This document shows, one piece after another, positions 16,323 to 26,105 of a stretch of DNA of 64,000 nt. The notes beneath the pieces were generated by a model. That model made no database searches and had not been told where the DNA came from. It saw nothing but the letters and a program-made list of their open reading frames with translations. The position numbers and the translations under genes were made by a program. The stretch lies in NCBI RefSeq assembly GCF_027925525.1, contig NZ_BSDJ01000006.1, forward strand, positions 62,001-126,000, read 5' to 3'. The first letter of the stretch is position 1; the number at the start of each line of letters is the position of its first letter. This DNA is from Paenibacillus tyrphae (GTDB taxonomy: Bacteria; Bacillota; Bacilli; Paenibacillales; NBRC-103111).

Positions 16323-17291
16323 TTGAAAAACGCAAAAACAAAACCGAGGCTATCGTCTTCGTTCAAGCGGTTTATTATGACGATCATGTTCCTCGCGCTT
16401 GCCGTATCGCTCGCTGCGTGCGGAGCGCCTAAGGAGAAGGAGAACGCCGCTCCCAGCAAATTGAAAATAACGACCACAATCGGAATGATCGCCGACATCG
16501 TCAAGCAGGTTGGGGGAGAGCACGTCGAGGTGACCGGATTGATGAAGGCGGGCGTCGACCCGCACTTATACAAAGCATCGCAAGGCGATCTGAAAAAGCT
16601 GGATCAGGCAGACATCATTTTCTATAACGGGCTTCATCTGGAAGGCAAAATGACCGACGTCTTCGAGAAAATGGAGAAAACGAAACCGACGGTGGCCGTG
16701 ACGAAAAACATTCCGGAGTCGAAGCTTCGCGGCATGGAGGACGGAACCGGAGCGCACGACCCTCACGTATGGTTCGACGTCAAGCACTGGATCAGCGCGA
16801 CCGAGACGGTGCGCGACGAGCTCAGCAAGCACGATGCGGCGAACGCGGCGGATTACAAGAAAAACGCGGAGGCATACATCAAGCAATTGGAGGAGCTGCA
16901 TCAGTTCGCAAAGGAGCAGATTGCCTCGATTCCGGAAAAGCAGCGGGTACTCGTTACGGCGCATGACGCGTTCGGTTACTTCGGGGATGCGTACGGCATC
17001 AAAGTGATGGGGCTTCAGGGCATCAGCACCGCGTCGGAATACGGCTCCAAGGACGTCAGCGACCTGCGCGACTTCCTCGTCGCGAACAAGATTAAGGCGG
17101 TTTTCGTAGAGTCGAGCGTACCGAAAAAATCGATCGAGGCCGTTATCGAAGGAGCCAAGAAGCAAGGACACGAGATCCAAATCGGCGGCGAGCTGTTCTC
17201 CGACGCGATGGGGGAAGAAGGCACGCCGGAAGGCAACTATATCGGCATGGTAAAGCACAACATTAATACGATCGTTCAAGCGTTGAAGTAA
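16323..17291 (+). CDS. mntA: Metal (Mn/Zn) ABC transporter substrate-binding lipoprotein
   Basis: About 322 residues from the TTG at 16323 with AGAGGGG upstream. The lipobox VSLAACG gives lipid attachment at Cys33. It is a cluster A-I (TroA/ZnuA/PsaA) binding protein; the metal ligands can be placed as His81 (VDPHLY), His148 (DPHVW), His214 (TAHDAFGYF) and Asp294 (LFSDAMG). The His-His-His-Asp set is like TroA, which accepts Mn and Zn. It is the first gene of a four-gene operon with ATPase and two permeases, the arrangement of Bacillus mntABCD. Manganese is favoured by this arrangement; zinc cannot be excluded. Confidence 0.92.
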   Translation: MKNAKTKPRLSSSFKRFIMTIMFLALAVSLAACGAPKEKENAAPSKLKITTTIGMIADIVKQVGGEHVEVTGLMKAGVDPHLYKASQGDLKKLDQADIIFYNGLHLEGKMTDVFEKMEKTKPTVAVTKNIPESKLRGMEDGTGAHDPHVWFDVKHWISATETVRDELSKHDAANAADYKKNAEAYIKQLEELHQFAKEQIASIPEKQRVLVTAHDAFGYFGDAYGIKVMGLQGISTASEYGSKDVSDLRDFLVANKIKAVFVESSVPKKSIEAVIEGAKKQGHEIQIGGELFSDAMGEEGTPEGNYIGMVKHNINTIVQALK

Positions 17292-17342
17292 GAGTCCGGG
17301 AGAGAGGGCGAGAAGCGGACAACGAAAAGGGGAGTGGAACCA

Positions 17343-18110
17343 ATGAAAGAACAGCGCATACCGTTATCTATACTAGGCATGACAGTAGCTTACCAGAAAA
17401 AGCCGGTTCTCCGCGATATATCGCTGCAGGTACCGGAAGGAAAATTGATCGGCATAGTTGGACCGAACGGCGCCGGCAAATCGACGCTGATCAAAGCGGC
17501 TCTCGGGCTCATTCCAAGCGTAACCGGGGAAGTGTCGATTTACGGCAAGCCTTACGCCGAGCAGCGGAAACTCATCGGCTACGTGCCGCAGCGGGAGTCC
17601 GTCGATTGGGATTTTCCGACAAGCGCGCTCGATGTGGTGATGATGGGCCGATACGGTCATTTAGGCTGGCTCAAGCGGCCGGGTGCCAAAGAGCGGGAGA
17701 TTGCCATGGACTGCTTGTCCAAGGTAGGCATGGCCAGCTTTGCCGACAGGCAGATCAGCCAGCTGTCCGGCGGACAGCAGCAGCGCGTGTTTTTGGCCCG
17801 GGCGCTGGCGCAGGATGCGAAGCTGTATTTTATGGACGAACCGTTCGTTGGCGTCGATGCGGCCACGGAGAAAGCGATCGTTACGCTGCTCGGCGAGCTC
17901 CGGGAGCAGGGCAAGACCGTTCTGGTCGTGCACCATGACCTCGCGACCGTGAAGCAATATTTCGACTGGGTCATCCTGCTGAATGTGGAGCTTCAGGGCA
18001 TCGGGCCTGCGGAAGAAGTATTTACGCGGGACAATCTTCAACAAACGTATGGCGGGCGGCTGGCCTTTTTGGACCAGCGTGAAGGCGCGCTCGTTGTGAA
18101 CGCGAGGTGA
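17343..18110 (+). CDS. mntB: Metal ABC transporter ATP-binding protein
   Basis: About 255 residues from the ATG at 17343 (AGGGGAG at 8 nt; the GTG at 17334 overlaps the ribosome binding site). Walker A is GPNGAGKS, signature LSGGQQQR, Walker B LYFMDEPF and H-loop VHHDL, so it is a complete ATPase. It powers the two permeases that follow. The next gene starts 5 bp after its stop codon. Confidence 0.94.
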   Translation: MKEQRIPLSILGMTVAYQKKPVLRDISLQVPEGKLIGIVGPNGAGKSTLIKAALGLIPSVTGEVSIYGKPYAEQRKLIGYVPQRESVDWDFPTSALDVVMMGRYGHLGWLKRPGAKEREIAMDCLSKVGMASFADRQISQLSGGQQQRVFLARALAQDAKLYFMDEPFVGVDAATEKAIVTLLGELREQGKTVLVVHHDLATVKQYFDWVILLNVELQGIGPAEEVFTRDNLQQTYGGRLAFLDQREGALVVNAR

Positions 18111-18115
18111 GCGGC

Positions 18116-19078
18116 ATGGCATGGCTGGAAATGTTCCGCGATCCGAATGCGCAATGGATATTGATGGGGAGCATGCTGCTCGGCCTGAGCAGCGGCGTGC
18201 TTGGCAGCTTCGCTTATTTGCGCAAGCAGAGTCTGATGGGCGACGCGCTTGCGCATGCGGCGCTGCCGGGCGTGTGCATCGCTTTTATGCTTACCGGCTC
18301 GAAATCGATCTTTTTCTTCCTGCTCGGCGCGATTGTCGCCGGTCTGGCGGCCACCTTCGGGATCGGCTATGTAACACGCAACTCCCGGATCAAGCAGGAT
18401 ACGGCGCTTGGTATCGTATTGTCGGTATTTTTCGGACTCGGCATCGTACTGCTGACCAAAATTCAGCACGGCGGCAGCGGCAACCAGAGCGGTCTCGACA
18501 AGTTTTTGTTTGGGCAGGCCGCTTCCATGGTACTGTCGGACGTCATCACGATGGCGGTTGTGGCGCTGCTGCTGACGATGATTTGCGCCTTGCTGTTCAA
18601 GGAATTCAAGCTGCTCAGCTTCGACCCGGGTTTTGCCAAGGGGATCGGGCTGCCGGTTGCTTTTCTCGACCAGTTCATGATGTTTCTGATCGTGGTGGCC
18701 GTGGTCGTCGGCATTCAGGCCGTAGGCGTCGTGCTGATGTCGGCGCTGCTCATTACACCGGCCGTCTCGGCCCGGTATTGGACCGAGAAGCTGGGCGTCA
18801 TGGTAGCTCTCTCGGGCGTTTTCGGAGCGCTCAGCGGCTTCTTCGGCACCCTGCTTAGCGGCATGGCGAACAATATGCCGACCGGACCGCTTACGGTGCT
18901 GGCCGCGACCTTTTTCTTCGTCGTGTCGGTGCTGTTCGCGCCGCGCCGGGGGCTGTTGGCCAAATTGCTTGAGCGATTGGCTGTCAAACGGAGCGTGCTA
19001 AGCGAGCGGGAGCTTCGGCCGCAGCTGCACGGCATCGGTGCGGCAGGCGAACCGCTTCGGAAGGAGGGGCAGGCATGA
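18116..19078 (+). CDS. mntC: Metal ABC transporter permease 1
   Basis: About 320 residues from the ATG at 18116 with GAGGTGAG upstream (inside the end of mntB). Eight to nine membrane segments of the ABC-3 family, with the conserved MGDALAHAALPG loop near residue 40 and a late VGVVLMSALLITPA segment. The C-terminal tail of about 45 residues is longer and charged. It pairs with the next permease to form the channel. Confidence 0.92.
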   Translation: MAWLEMFRDPNAQWILMGSMLLGLSSGVLGSFAYLRKQSLMGDALAHAALPGVCIAFMLTGSKSIFFFLLGAIVAGLAATFGIGYVTRNSRIKQDTALGIVLSVFFGLGIVLLTKIQHGGSGNQSGLDKFLFGQAASMVLSDVITMAVVALLLTMICALLFKEFKLLSFDPGFAKGIGLPVAFLDQFMMFLIVVAVVVGIQAVGVVLMSALLITPAVSARYWTEKLGVMVALSGVFGALSGFFGTLLSGMANNMPTGPLTVLAATFFFVVSVLFAPRRGLLAKLLERLAVKRSVLSERELRPQLHGIGAAGEPLRKEGQA

Positions 19079-19950
19079 ACGACTTCTGGATACTGCTGAC
19101 GGCTGCGCTCGTAGCCTGCTCCTGCAGCCTGCTCGGCTGCTTCCTCGTTCTGCGGAAAATGGCGATGATCGGGGATGCGATCAGCCACTCGGTATTGCCG
19201 GGAATTGTGCTGGCGTTTCTGCTCAGCGGCTCGCGGGATTCGCTGTGGATGATGCTGGGGGCGTCGGTCATCGGCCTCGTGACGGTGTTTCTGATCCAAT
19301 GGTTTCATCAGAACGGCGTTCAATCCGATGCTTCCATCGGCGTCGTGTTTACTGCCTTGTTCGCCGCAGGTGTCGTCTTGGTAAGTCTGTATACGCGGCA
19401 GGTGGATCTCGATCTGGATTGCGTGCTATACGGGGAAATTATTCATGTGCCGTGGGAAACGGTGGAGTGGAACGGGATCGATATCGGCCCGAAGGCGGTC
19501 TGGGGACTCGGCATCGTGCTGACGCTCAGCGCTTTGATCATCGGGCTGTTCTACAAGCAGTTCAAAATATGCGCGTTCGACCCGGCCATGGCTGCTGCGG
19601 TAGGCATTCCGGTCGCGCTGTTCCATTACCTGCTGATGGGACTGGTCTCCATGACGACGGTAGCCTCGTTCGAAAGCGTAGGCGCCATTCTGGTCGTCGG
19701 TATGCTGGTCGTGCCGGCCGCCACGGCGTATTTGCTTACGGAGAAGCTCAGCCGCATGATCCTTTACAGCATGGGAGTCGGCGTGCTGAGCGCCGTGCTC
19801 GGCTACCTCGCCGCCGTGCTGCTGGACGCTTCGATCGCCGGCTGCATGATCGTCGCCGCAGGCGTGCTGTTCATCCTGGCGCTGCTCTTCTCGCCGACGC
19901 ACGGCGTCGTCTGGCGCAAATTCAGACGGAAGCAGGCCGCTGTTGTGTAA
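19075..19950 (+). CDS. mntD: Metal ABC transporter permease 2
   Basis: 291 residues, an ABC-3 family paralogue of the preceding gene, with IGDAISHSVLPG near residue 35 and VGAILVVGMLVVPAA later. Its ATG overlaps the TGA of the previous gene (ATGA), so translation is coupled. It is the last gene of the mntABCD-like operon, followed by a terminator shared with the convergent isomerase gene. Confidence 0.92.
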   Translation: MNDFWILLTAALVACSCSLLGCFLVLRKMAMIGDAISHSVLPGIVLAFLLSGSRDSLWMMLGASVIGLVTVFLIQWFHQNGVQSDASIGVVFTALFAAGVVLVSLYTRQVDLDLDCVLYGEIIHVPWETVEWNGIDIGPKAVWGLGIVLTLSALIIGLFYKQFKICAFDPAMAAAVGIPVALFHYLLMGLVSMTTVASFESVGAILVVGMLVVPAATAYLLTEKLSRMILYSMGVGVLSAVLGYLAAVLLDASIAGCMIVAAGVLFILALLFSPTHGVVWRKFRRKQAAVV

Positions 19951-19955
19951 AAGGG

Positions 19956-19986
19956 AAAAACCGGGCTTACGCGAGCCCGGCTTTTT
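19956..19986. terminator. Bidirectional terminator, mntD / sugar isomerase
   Basis: A 7-bp GC stem CCGGGCT / AGCCCGG with a 6-nt loop is flanked by AAAAA on the left and TTTTT on the right, so it can end transcripts from both sides. The stop codon of the minus-strand gene lies in its loop. Confidence 0.85.
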
Positions 19987-20815
19987 CGTATACGCGCTTG
20001 AACGCTTGCTGTGATCGTGCAACCAACGCTTCGGCGGTGTCTGCCGGCGGATGTGGTGTCAAAATCTCCTGTGCCACGACGCCGGTATAGCCGATGCGGT
20101 GCAGCCCTTGCAGGAACGTCGTCAAATCGATGACGCCCTCGCCCGGATACAGCCGGTCGTTGTCCAGCACTTCGGCGACCGGAACGTCCTTCGCGTCGTT
20201 GATATGGACATGGACGATCTGGTCGGCGCGCAGCTTGGCGATGTCGGCCGCTGTGCCTCCCGTCGTATACCAGTGATAGGCGTCGAACAGCAAGCCGACA
20301 TTGCTTTTGCCGATCGTATCGATCCACTCCAGCATACTCTCCGCATCCTGTAGAAATGGATGCTTCCAACGCGTTCGCAGATGGTGCGGACCGACGAATT
20401 CCAGTCCGAGCCGGATGCCGTACGCCTCCAAAATGTCCGCGCACAGGCGCAGGCGCCGAGTTGCGGCGGCCATAAAACGCGCGGCGTTCTCGTCTGTCGA
20501 CGGCAGCACGTACGTGCAGCTGGCGGTTACGCCGAGCTTGCTGGCCGCAGCCGCCTCCGCAGCAAGCCGGGGCAAGCCTTCCCGGAACGCATCCTCGGTT
20601 TGCCGCCACTCTGCGGCGAGTCCGATCGCGCCGATGCGCACCTGTTTCTCCTGCAAAAAGCCTCTTACTTGATCCAAGCCTGCCGCTGCGATCCATTCCT
20701 CCAGCTCCTGGCCGTGCGCGTCAACCGCGCCGAACCCGAAGCGGGAAGCCAGCTCTACAAAGTTGTTGATCGGCCCTGCTTCGCCGATGCCTGCTCTAGT
20801 CAATCCTTTGATCAT
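19967..20815 (-). CDS. Sugar phosphate isomerase/epimerase (TIM barrel, AP endonuclease 2 fold)
   Basis: About 282 residues from the ATG at 20815 with AAGGAG upstream; the open frame extends 112 codons further but lacks homology and a ribosome binding site. Features of the xylose-isomerase-like TIM barrel: LGLEFVGPHHLR, VGLLFDAYHW (metal Asp and His), IVHVHINDAKD and PGEGVIDL, with a final AQEIL metal glutamate. Typical substrates are inositol derivatives or keto-sugars; the true one is unknown. It is divergent from asnB. Confidence 0.88.
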   Translation of the reverse strand: MIKGLTRAGIGEAGPINNFVELASRFGFGAVDAHGQELEEWIAAAGLDQVRGFLQEKQVRIGAIGLAAEWRQTEDAFREGLPRLAAEAAAASKLGVTASCTYVLPSTDENAARFMAAATRRLRLCADILEAYGIRLGLEFVGPHHLRTRWKHPFLQDAESMLEWIDTIGKSNVGLLFDAYHWYTTGGTAADIAKLRADQIVHVHINDAKDVPVAEVLDNDRLYPGEGVIDLTTFLQGLHRIGYTGVVAQEILTPHPPADTAEALVARSQQAFKRVYEKAGLA

Positions 20816-20943
20816 CCGTTCGTCACTCCTTCGACAAGGTATACCCGCCCACATCATAAACCGCCGCTCCGCAAGCTGTCTACTCGGAAAAAGTGACATG
20901 ATTTTTGCCGGAAACCTACCATTTCCTGAAACCCGTACGAATA

Positions 20944-20952
20944 TGGTATACT
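20944..20952 (+). promoter_or_regulatory. Extended -10 element of the asnB promoter
   Basis: TGG followed by TATACT forms an extended -10 box 42 bp before the asnB start. I see no good -35, which fits an extended -10 promoter. Confidence 0.45.
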
Positions 20953-20993
20953 GTTGTATCGGACTATTTTTTAGCGCTTGAGGAGGAAAAACA

Positions 20994-22868
20994 ATGTGCG
21001 GGATCACCGGCGTCATGTATTTTGAAGACCGCGAGCCTTCCCCGTCCATACTGAAAAGCATGACCGACTGTATCGTGCATCGGGGACCGGACGATTTTGG
21101 ATTTTGGAGTGAGAACCGCATCGGACTCGGCTTCCGCCGCTTGTCCATCATCGATTTGCAGGAAGGCCATCAGCCGCTCGCCAACGAAGACGAAACGGTA
21201 TGGATTGCGTTCAACGGCGAGATTTATAACTATAAATATTTGCGCAATACGCTTCAGGCGAAAGGACACCAATTCAAAACCCATTCGGACACCGAAGTCA
21301 TCGTCCACCTGTACGAGGAGTACGGAGAGGAATGTGTGAAGCAGCTTCGCGGGATGTTCGGATTCGTCATCTGGGACCGCCGGAAAAGGCAACTGTTCGG
21401 CGCGCGGGACCATTTCGGCATCAAGCCGTTCTATTACTACCACGACAACGGCCAATTCCTGTTCGGCTCGGAAATCAAAAGCATTCTGGCCGCCGGAGTC
21501 GCCCGGACGATCCATACGGAAAGTCTGCTGAACTACTTGACGTTCCAATACGTGCCGGAGCCGACGACGATGTTTCAAGGCATACATAAGCTGCCGCCGG
21601 GACATACCGTTACCGTATCGTATGACGGCGGGCTGTCGGTCAAGCGGTATTGGGACCCGATGCTGCAGCCGGAGGAGCGGCCGTTTGACGAATGCGTCGA
21701 GCGGATCCGCGAAGCGCTCAAAGATTCGGTCGTTCACCATATGCAGAGCGACGTGGAGCGGGGCTGCTTCCTATCCAGCGGCATCGACTCGACGGCGATT
21801 GCGGCGCATATGCGTCAGGTCGAATCGATCCGCACGTTCTCCGTCGGCTTCGAGGGGGCCAACAACGAGACGGTCATCGCGCGTCAGACTGCAGAGGCGC
21901 TAGGGACCGAGCATTACGACAAAATCATCACGAAGGAAGATTACTTCGGCACCTTGGCCAAAGCCGTTTGGCATCAGGACGAGCCGGTGGCCGACCCTTC
22001 GGCGATTGCGCTTTACCATGTGGCGCAGCTAGCACGCGAGCACGTGACGGTCGTGCTGTCCGGCGAAGGAGCGGACGAGCTGTTCGGCGGGTACCGCATC
22101 TACTGCGAGCCGCAATCGCTCGCGCCCATCGAGCGGCTGCCGCACGGCGTGAAGCGGCTGCTGCACGCGCTGGCCCGGCTGCTGCCGGACGGCGTCTACG
22201 GCCGCAATTACGTGCTGCGCGGCACGACGCCGCTGGAGCAGCGGTTCCTCGGCAACGCCAAAATTTTCACCGAAGACATGAAGGCCGAGATTGTGCGGGC
22301 CGACCGCGAGCTGCTGAGCCGGTACCGCAATCCGTTCGACATCGCCAAAACGTTTTACGATAAAAGCAAGCATCTGGACCCGGTGTCCCGGATGCAGTAT
22401 ATCGACATGAACTTGTGGATGCCCGGCGACATTCTGATGAAGGCGGACAAAATGACGATGGCGCATTCCATCGAACTGCGCGTGCCGTTCCTCGATGTGG
22501 AGGTGTACGAGGTAGCGCGCCGGATTCCGGCCAAATACCGGATTGCGGAAGGTACGACAAAATACGTATTCCGCAAAGCGATGGAAGGCATCATTCCGGA
22601 TTTTATCTTGAACCGGCCGAAGCTCGGATTCCCGGTGCCGATGCGCGATTGGCTGAAGGGCCCGCAAGGAAATGTCGTGATGGAGCAGATCGCGGCAAGC
22701 GGCATCGACAATTACATCCGGATGGACACGGTAAGGGCGATGCTCGGAAATCATCAGAGCGGCAAGGGCGATTATGCCCGGCGCATTTGGACGATTTATA
22801 TGTTCGCGCTTTGGCATGCGGCCTACATGGAGGAGCTGCCGGCCCGAACGCTCGCGCACGCTCAATAA
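20994..22868 (+). CDS. asnB: Asparagine synthase (glutamine-hydrolysing)
   Basis: 624 residues. Cys2 after the initiator Met (MCGITGV) is the glutaminase nucleophile of the N-terminal class II amidotransferase domain, with the typical FNGEIYNY and RGMFGFVIWD segments. The C-terminal synthetase domain has the ATP pyrophosphatase loop LSSGIDST and later LSGEGADELFGGY. It makes asparagine from aspartate, glutamine and ATP; close paralogues amidate peptidoglycan or other acids, and the gene context does not decide. Strong start GAGGAGG, 7 nt, ATG. Confidence 0.94.
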   Translation: MCGITGVMYFEDREPSPSILKSMTDCIVHRGPDDFGFWSENRIGLGFRRLSIIDLQEGHQPLANEDETVWIAFNGEIYNYKYLRNTLQAKGHQFKTHSDTEVIVHLYEEYGEECVKQLRGMFGFVIWDRRKRQLFGARDHFGIKPFYYYHDNGQFLFGSEIKSILAAGVARTIHTESLLNYLTFQYVPEPTTMFQGIHKLPPGHTVTVSYDGGLSVKRYWDPMLQPEERPFDECVERIREALKDSVVHHMQSDVERGCFLSSGIDSTAIAAHMRQVESIRTFSVGFEGANNETVIARQTAEALGTEHYDKIITKEDYFGTLAKAVWHQDEPVADPSAIALYHVAQLAREHVTVVLSGEGADELFGGYRIYCEPQSLAPIERLPHGVKRLLHALARLLPDGVYGRNYVLRGTTPLEQRFLGNAKIFTEDMKAEIVRADRELLSRYRNPFDIAKTFYDKSKHLDPVSRMQYIDMNLWMPGDILMKADKMTMAHSIELRVPFLDVEVYEVARRIPAKYRIAEGTTKYVFRKAMEGIIPDFILNRPKLGFPVPMRDWLKGPQGNVVMEQIAASGIDNYIRMDTVRAMLGNHQSGKGDYARRIWTIYMFALWHAAYMEELPARTLAHAQ

Positions 22869-22954
22869 GCTAAAGTCCGCACGGGAACGATTTCGGCCGC
22901 AGCCCGCGGCAGGTACGAGCCCCAAGGAACGGACGAAAAGGGAGAGAAGCGAAC

Positions 22955-23698
22955 ATGAGTCGATTCAAAATGGTAGCGTTGGATCTGGACGGCACTTTGC
23001 TGACGGAAGAAAAGACAATCTCGGAGGAAAACCGCGCGGCTATTCTGGCGGCGCACGATGCCGGAGTAACGGTCATGTTTTCGACCGGACGGGGGATTCA
23101 GAACTGTCAGGCTTATGCGGAGGAGCTCGGTCTGAAGTCGCCGCTCGTCACCGTGAACGGCAGCGAAGTATGGAAAGCGCCGGGCGAGCTGCTTGAGCGC
23201 CATACGCTGGACACGGAGCTGATCCGCCGCATGCATGCGCTCGCGGTTCATTACGATACTTGGTTCTGGGCTTATTGCGTCAAGGAAATTTACAACAAAG
23301 AGCACTGGCTGCCGGAAACAGAGATCGATGGGCAGCAGTGGCTGAAGTTCGGCTACTATATCGAGAACGAAGAAAGCCTTACCGCTATTCGCCGGGAGCT
23401 GGAATCGTGGGATAGACTGGAAATTACAAATTCCCATCCGTTCAATATCGAGGTGAATCCGAAAGGAATCAGCAAGGCCAGTGGACTGAGACAAGTATGC
23501 GCCATGCTCGGAATCGAGATGTCGCAGGTGATCGCCATGGGTGACAGCTTGAACGATGTCGCCATGATCCGCGAAGCGGGGCTCGGCGTGGCGATGGGGA
23601 ACGCGCAGGAAGAGGTCAAGCGGCTGGCCGATGCGGTAACCGGGACGAACGAAGAACACGGGGTCGCTCAGATTATAAGGGAATATGCGCTGAAATAG
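22955..23698 (+). CDS. Cof-type HAD phosphatase
   Basis: 247 residues. Motif I is ALDLDGTLL, motif II FSTGRG, the lysine NPKGISKASG and motif IV MGDSLNDVAMI, the set typical of IIB-capped Cof/YidA phosphatases. The cap lies between about residues 80 and 190. Members dephosphorylate sugar phosphates or flavin nucleotides. It follows asnB by 86 bp on the same strand and may be co-transcribed; no functional link is evident. Confidence 0.9.
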   Translation: MSRFKMVALDLDGTLLTEEKTISEENRAAILAAHDAGVTVMFSTGRGIQNCQAYAEELGLKSPLVTVNGSEVWKAPGELLERHTLDTELIRRMHALAVHYDTWFWAYCVKEIYNKEHWLPETEIDGQQWLKFGYYIENEESLTAIRRELESWDRLEITNSHPFNIEVNPKGISKASGLRQVCAMLGIEMSQVIAMGDSLNDVAMIREAGLGVAMGNAQEEVKRLADAVTGTNEEHGVAQIIREYALK

Positions 23699-23754
23699 CG
23701 GATCGTGCTATCCGGCAAGGCAGGCATGACAGCTGAGAAGGGAGGCATCTATCT

Positions 23755-24234
23755 ATGCTTATCGCCGCATGGATCATCGTCGTTGTTCTGTTTCTTGTCG
23801 GCATGGCCGGGGCGGTATACCCGGTGCTGCCGGGGGCGCTCGCGATTTATGCGGCGTTTTTTGTCTATGGCTTTATGGTCGGCTTCGAACCGTTCGGCGT
23901 CTGGTTCTGGCTCGTTCAAACGACGATTGTGGCCGTTCTGATGGTGGCCGATTATGCCGTCAGTGCGGTTGGCGTCAAAAAGTTCGGCGGCACGCGGGCA
24001 TCCGTCATCGGCAGCACGATCGGGCTATTGATCGGACCATTTGTTATCCCGGTTGCAGGGCTGCTGATCGGGCCGTTTCTCGGCGCCGTCGTGGGCGAGC
24101 TGATCGTCGGAACGGAATTCCGCCAGGCGGTACGGGCGGGAATCGGAGCATTGGTCGGCTTTTTCTCGGGGCTCGTCGTTAAACTTGTGCTGCAGCTTCT
24201 GATGATCGTGCTGTTTATCATCTGGGTCGTGTAA
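23755..24234 (+). CDS. DUF456 family membrane protein
   Basis: 159 residues, four to five membrane segments separated by Gly-rich turns (GAVYPVLPG near residue 20, GPFVIPVAGLLIGPFLGA near 95). This Gly/Pro-rich pattern is diagnostic of DUF456. Function unknown. It lies in a same-strand run with the HAD gene and the flippase gene. Confidence 0.85.
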   Translation: MLIAAWIIVVVLFLVGMAGAVYPVLPGALAIYAAFFVYGFMVGFEPFGVWFWLVQTTIVAVLMVADYAVSAVGVKKFGGTRASVIGSTIGLLIGPFVIPVAGLLIGPFLGAVVGELIVGTEFRQAVRAGIGALVGFFSGLVVKLVLQLLMIVLFIIWVV

Positions 24235-24259
24235 GGCATTAAGGGAAGAAGGGAACGTT

Positions 24260-25945
24260 TTGTCCAAAGATTCATTAGTCAAAGGAACGCTGATTCTAAC
24301 CTTGGCGGCATTGGTCGCCCGGGCGCTCGGCGTGGTGCAGCGCATCCCCCTCGTTTATTTGCTCGGCGATATCGGCATGGCGGCCTATGGCATCGCCTTC
24401 AACCTGTACTCCGTGCTGCTCGTCGTCGCCACCGCAGGGATTCCGAGCGCGCTCAGCAAAATGATCTCCGAGAAGACCGCGCTCGGCCGGCATGCGGAGG
24501 CGGACCGGATCTACAAGGCGGCGCTGTGGTTCGCCGTCTGCGCGGGTGTACTGATGACCGTGCTGCTGTACGCCGCAGCGCCGTATTTTGCCGACAGCAT
24601 TCTCAACCCGCAGGCGGCGCTGCCGATCCAAGCCATCGCACCGGCGCTGCTGCTGTTTCCGCTGATCGCCATCATGCGAGGATACTTCCAGGGACGCCGG
24701 ATGATGATGCCGAACGGCATATCGCAAATAATCGAACAGGTGTTCCGGGTCGTCACTTCGGTGGCGCTTGCTTATTTGCTGCTCAGCCACAGCTTGGACT
24801 ATGCCGTCGCTGGCGCTTCGTTCGGCGGCGTGGTAGGCAGCATTGCGGCGGCGGCCGTGATGCTGTACTATGCGATGCGGCTGAAGCAAAGCGACCGCCG
24901 CGAACGGTCCGCGGAGGACACCGACGCAGCGGCAGCGAGCGCGGGCGCTGTGGCATCCAGCCAACCGCTGACATTCAAAGAGATCTATGCGCAGCTGTTC
25001 AAGCTGTCCGTGCCGATCGTCATTTTCTCGATGACCGTCACGCTGATTTATACGATCGATTCGTCGATCGTCACTCTGCTGCTTAAGGATCAGTTTGGAG
25101 AGCATGCGGCTCGTGAAATGCTCGGAATTTTAACCGGCCGGGCGCAATCGCTGGCAGGCATTCCGATTATTCTCGCCGTAGCGCTCAGCCAATCGGTCGT
25201 ACCGATTATTTCGTCCGCCTATTCGCAAAGAGACATGAAGCAGGTGTCCGATCAGACGGCCAAGGTGCTGCAATTATCGATTCTTACCGGCCTGCCGATG
25301 GTGCTGCTGATCAGTCTGGGGGCGCGCCCGATCAACGGGTTTATTTTTGCGAACCTGACCGGTTCACCGATTGTCGATACGTACGCCCCTCCAATCATCG
25401 CTCTGCTCACCGTCAGCGCGATGTTCCAGATCGTCATGCAGACCTCGGGAGCGGTACTGATGGGGATGGGCCGCATGAGGCCGCTTGTGCTGAGCGTGAT
25501 CCTTGGCATCGCGGTCAAGCTGGCGGGCAGCTATGCGCTGGCTCCGTACTGGGGCATCTACGGCATCATTGCCGCCACCGCTCTGTGCTTCGTCGTGATG
25601 ACTTGGCTCAACCTCGCGGTGCTGCGGTCCGCCGTGCCGTTCCGGGTGTTCGGCCTGCGCCGCTGGTTGTCGCTGGCGATAACGACGGCGTTGATCTGCC
25701 TGCTCAGCTATGGACTGGAGCAGCTTTGTGTTGCCTACGTCCACCCGTTCGGCATCGAACGCTGGGACGATATGGTGCAAGCTTTGATCATCTGTGCGAT
25801 CGCCGGCGTGGCTTACCCCGTCCTGCTCTTCCTGACGCGGGTCATGACGCTGCAGGATTTGCAGCATCTGCCCGGACCGCTCCGGAAGCTGGCGAAGCCG
25901 CTGCTCGCCCGTTTGGGCCGTACGACGCAGCAAGAAAAGCGCTAA
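24260..25945 (+). CDS. MurJ-type lipid II flippase / polysaccharide exporter (YtgP/SpoVB family)
   Basis: 561 residues, fourteen predicted membrane segments of the MOP (multidrug/oligosaccharidyl-lipid/polysaccharide) superfamily. The opening TLILTLAALVARALG and RGYFQGRRMMMP loop match YtgP, the Bacillus MurJ, and its sporulation paralogue SpoVB. It would flip lipid-linked peptidoglycan precursor to the outer face. The start is TTG at 24260 with AAGGGAAC upstream. A hydrophilic insertion near residues 205-235 is Ala/Ser-rich. A SpoVB or stage-specific role is possible. Confidence 0.88.
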   Translation: MSKDSLVKGTLILTLAALVARALGVVQRIPLVYLLGDIGMAAYGIAFNLYSVLLVVATAGIPSALSKMISEKTALGRHAEADRIYKAALWFAVCAGVLMTVLLYAAAPYFADSILNPQAALPIQAIAPALLLFPLIAIMRGYFQGRRMMMPNGISQIIEQVFRVVTSVALAYLLLSHSLDYAVAGASFGGVVGSIAAAAVMLYYAMRLKQSDRRERSAEDTDAAAASAGAVASSQPLTFKEIYAQLFKLSVPIVIFSMTVTLIYTIDSSIVTLLLKDQFGEHAAREMLGILTGRAQSLAGIPIILAVALSQSVVPIISSAYSQRDMKQVSDQTAKVLQLSILTGLPMVLLISLGARPINGFIFANLTGSPIVDTYAPPIIALLTVSAMFQIVMQTSGAVLMGMGRMRPLVLSVILGIAVKLAGSYALAPYWGIYGIIAATALCFVVMTWLNLAVLRSAVPFRVFGLRRWLSLAITTALICLLSYGLEQLCVAYVHPFGIERWDDMVQALIICAIAGVAYPVLLFLTRVMTLQDLQHLPGPLRKLAKPLLARLGRTTQQEKR

Positions 25946-25976
25946 GCGAAGCGTTAGCGCTGACAGACGATTGTGA

Positions 25977-26031
25977 AAACAGCCCCGAACCTTCAAGCAG
26001 ATGATGCTGCTGCGAAGGTTCGGGGCTGTTT
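25977..26031. terminator. Long bidirectional terminator, flippase / cupin
   Basis: An 18-bp perfect stem, left arm 25977-25994 and right arm 26014-26031 (core CAGCCCCGAACC / GGTTCGGGGCTG), with a 19-nt loop and A/T ends on both sides. A second smaller hairpin AGCGCTAA / TTAGCGCT at 25938-25961 includes the flippase stop codon. Confidence 0.88.
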
Positions 26032-26105
26032 GTCGTCCGACGGCGGCTGTTGAGAGCGCCATCATTGGCGCGTGCACCGCCTGTTACGGACTGAACGTTC
26101 GCCGC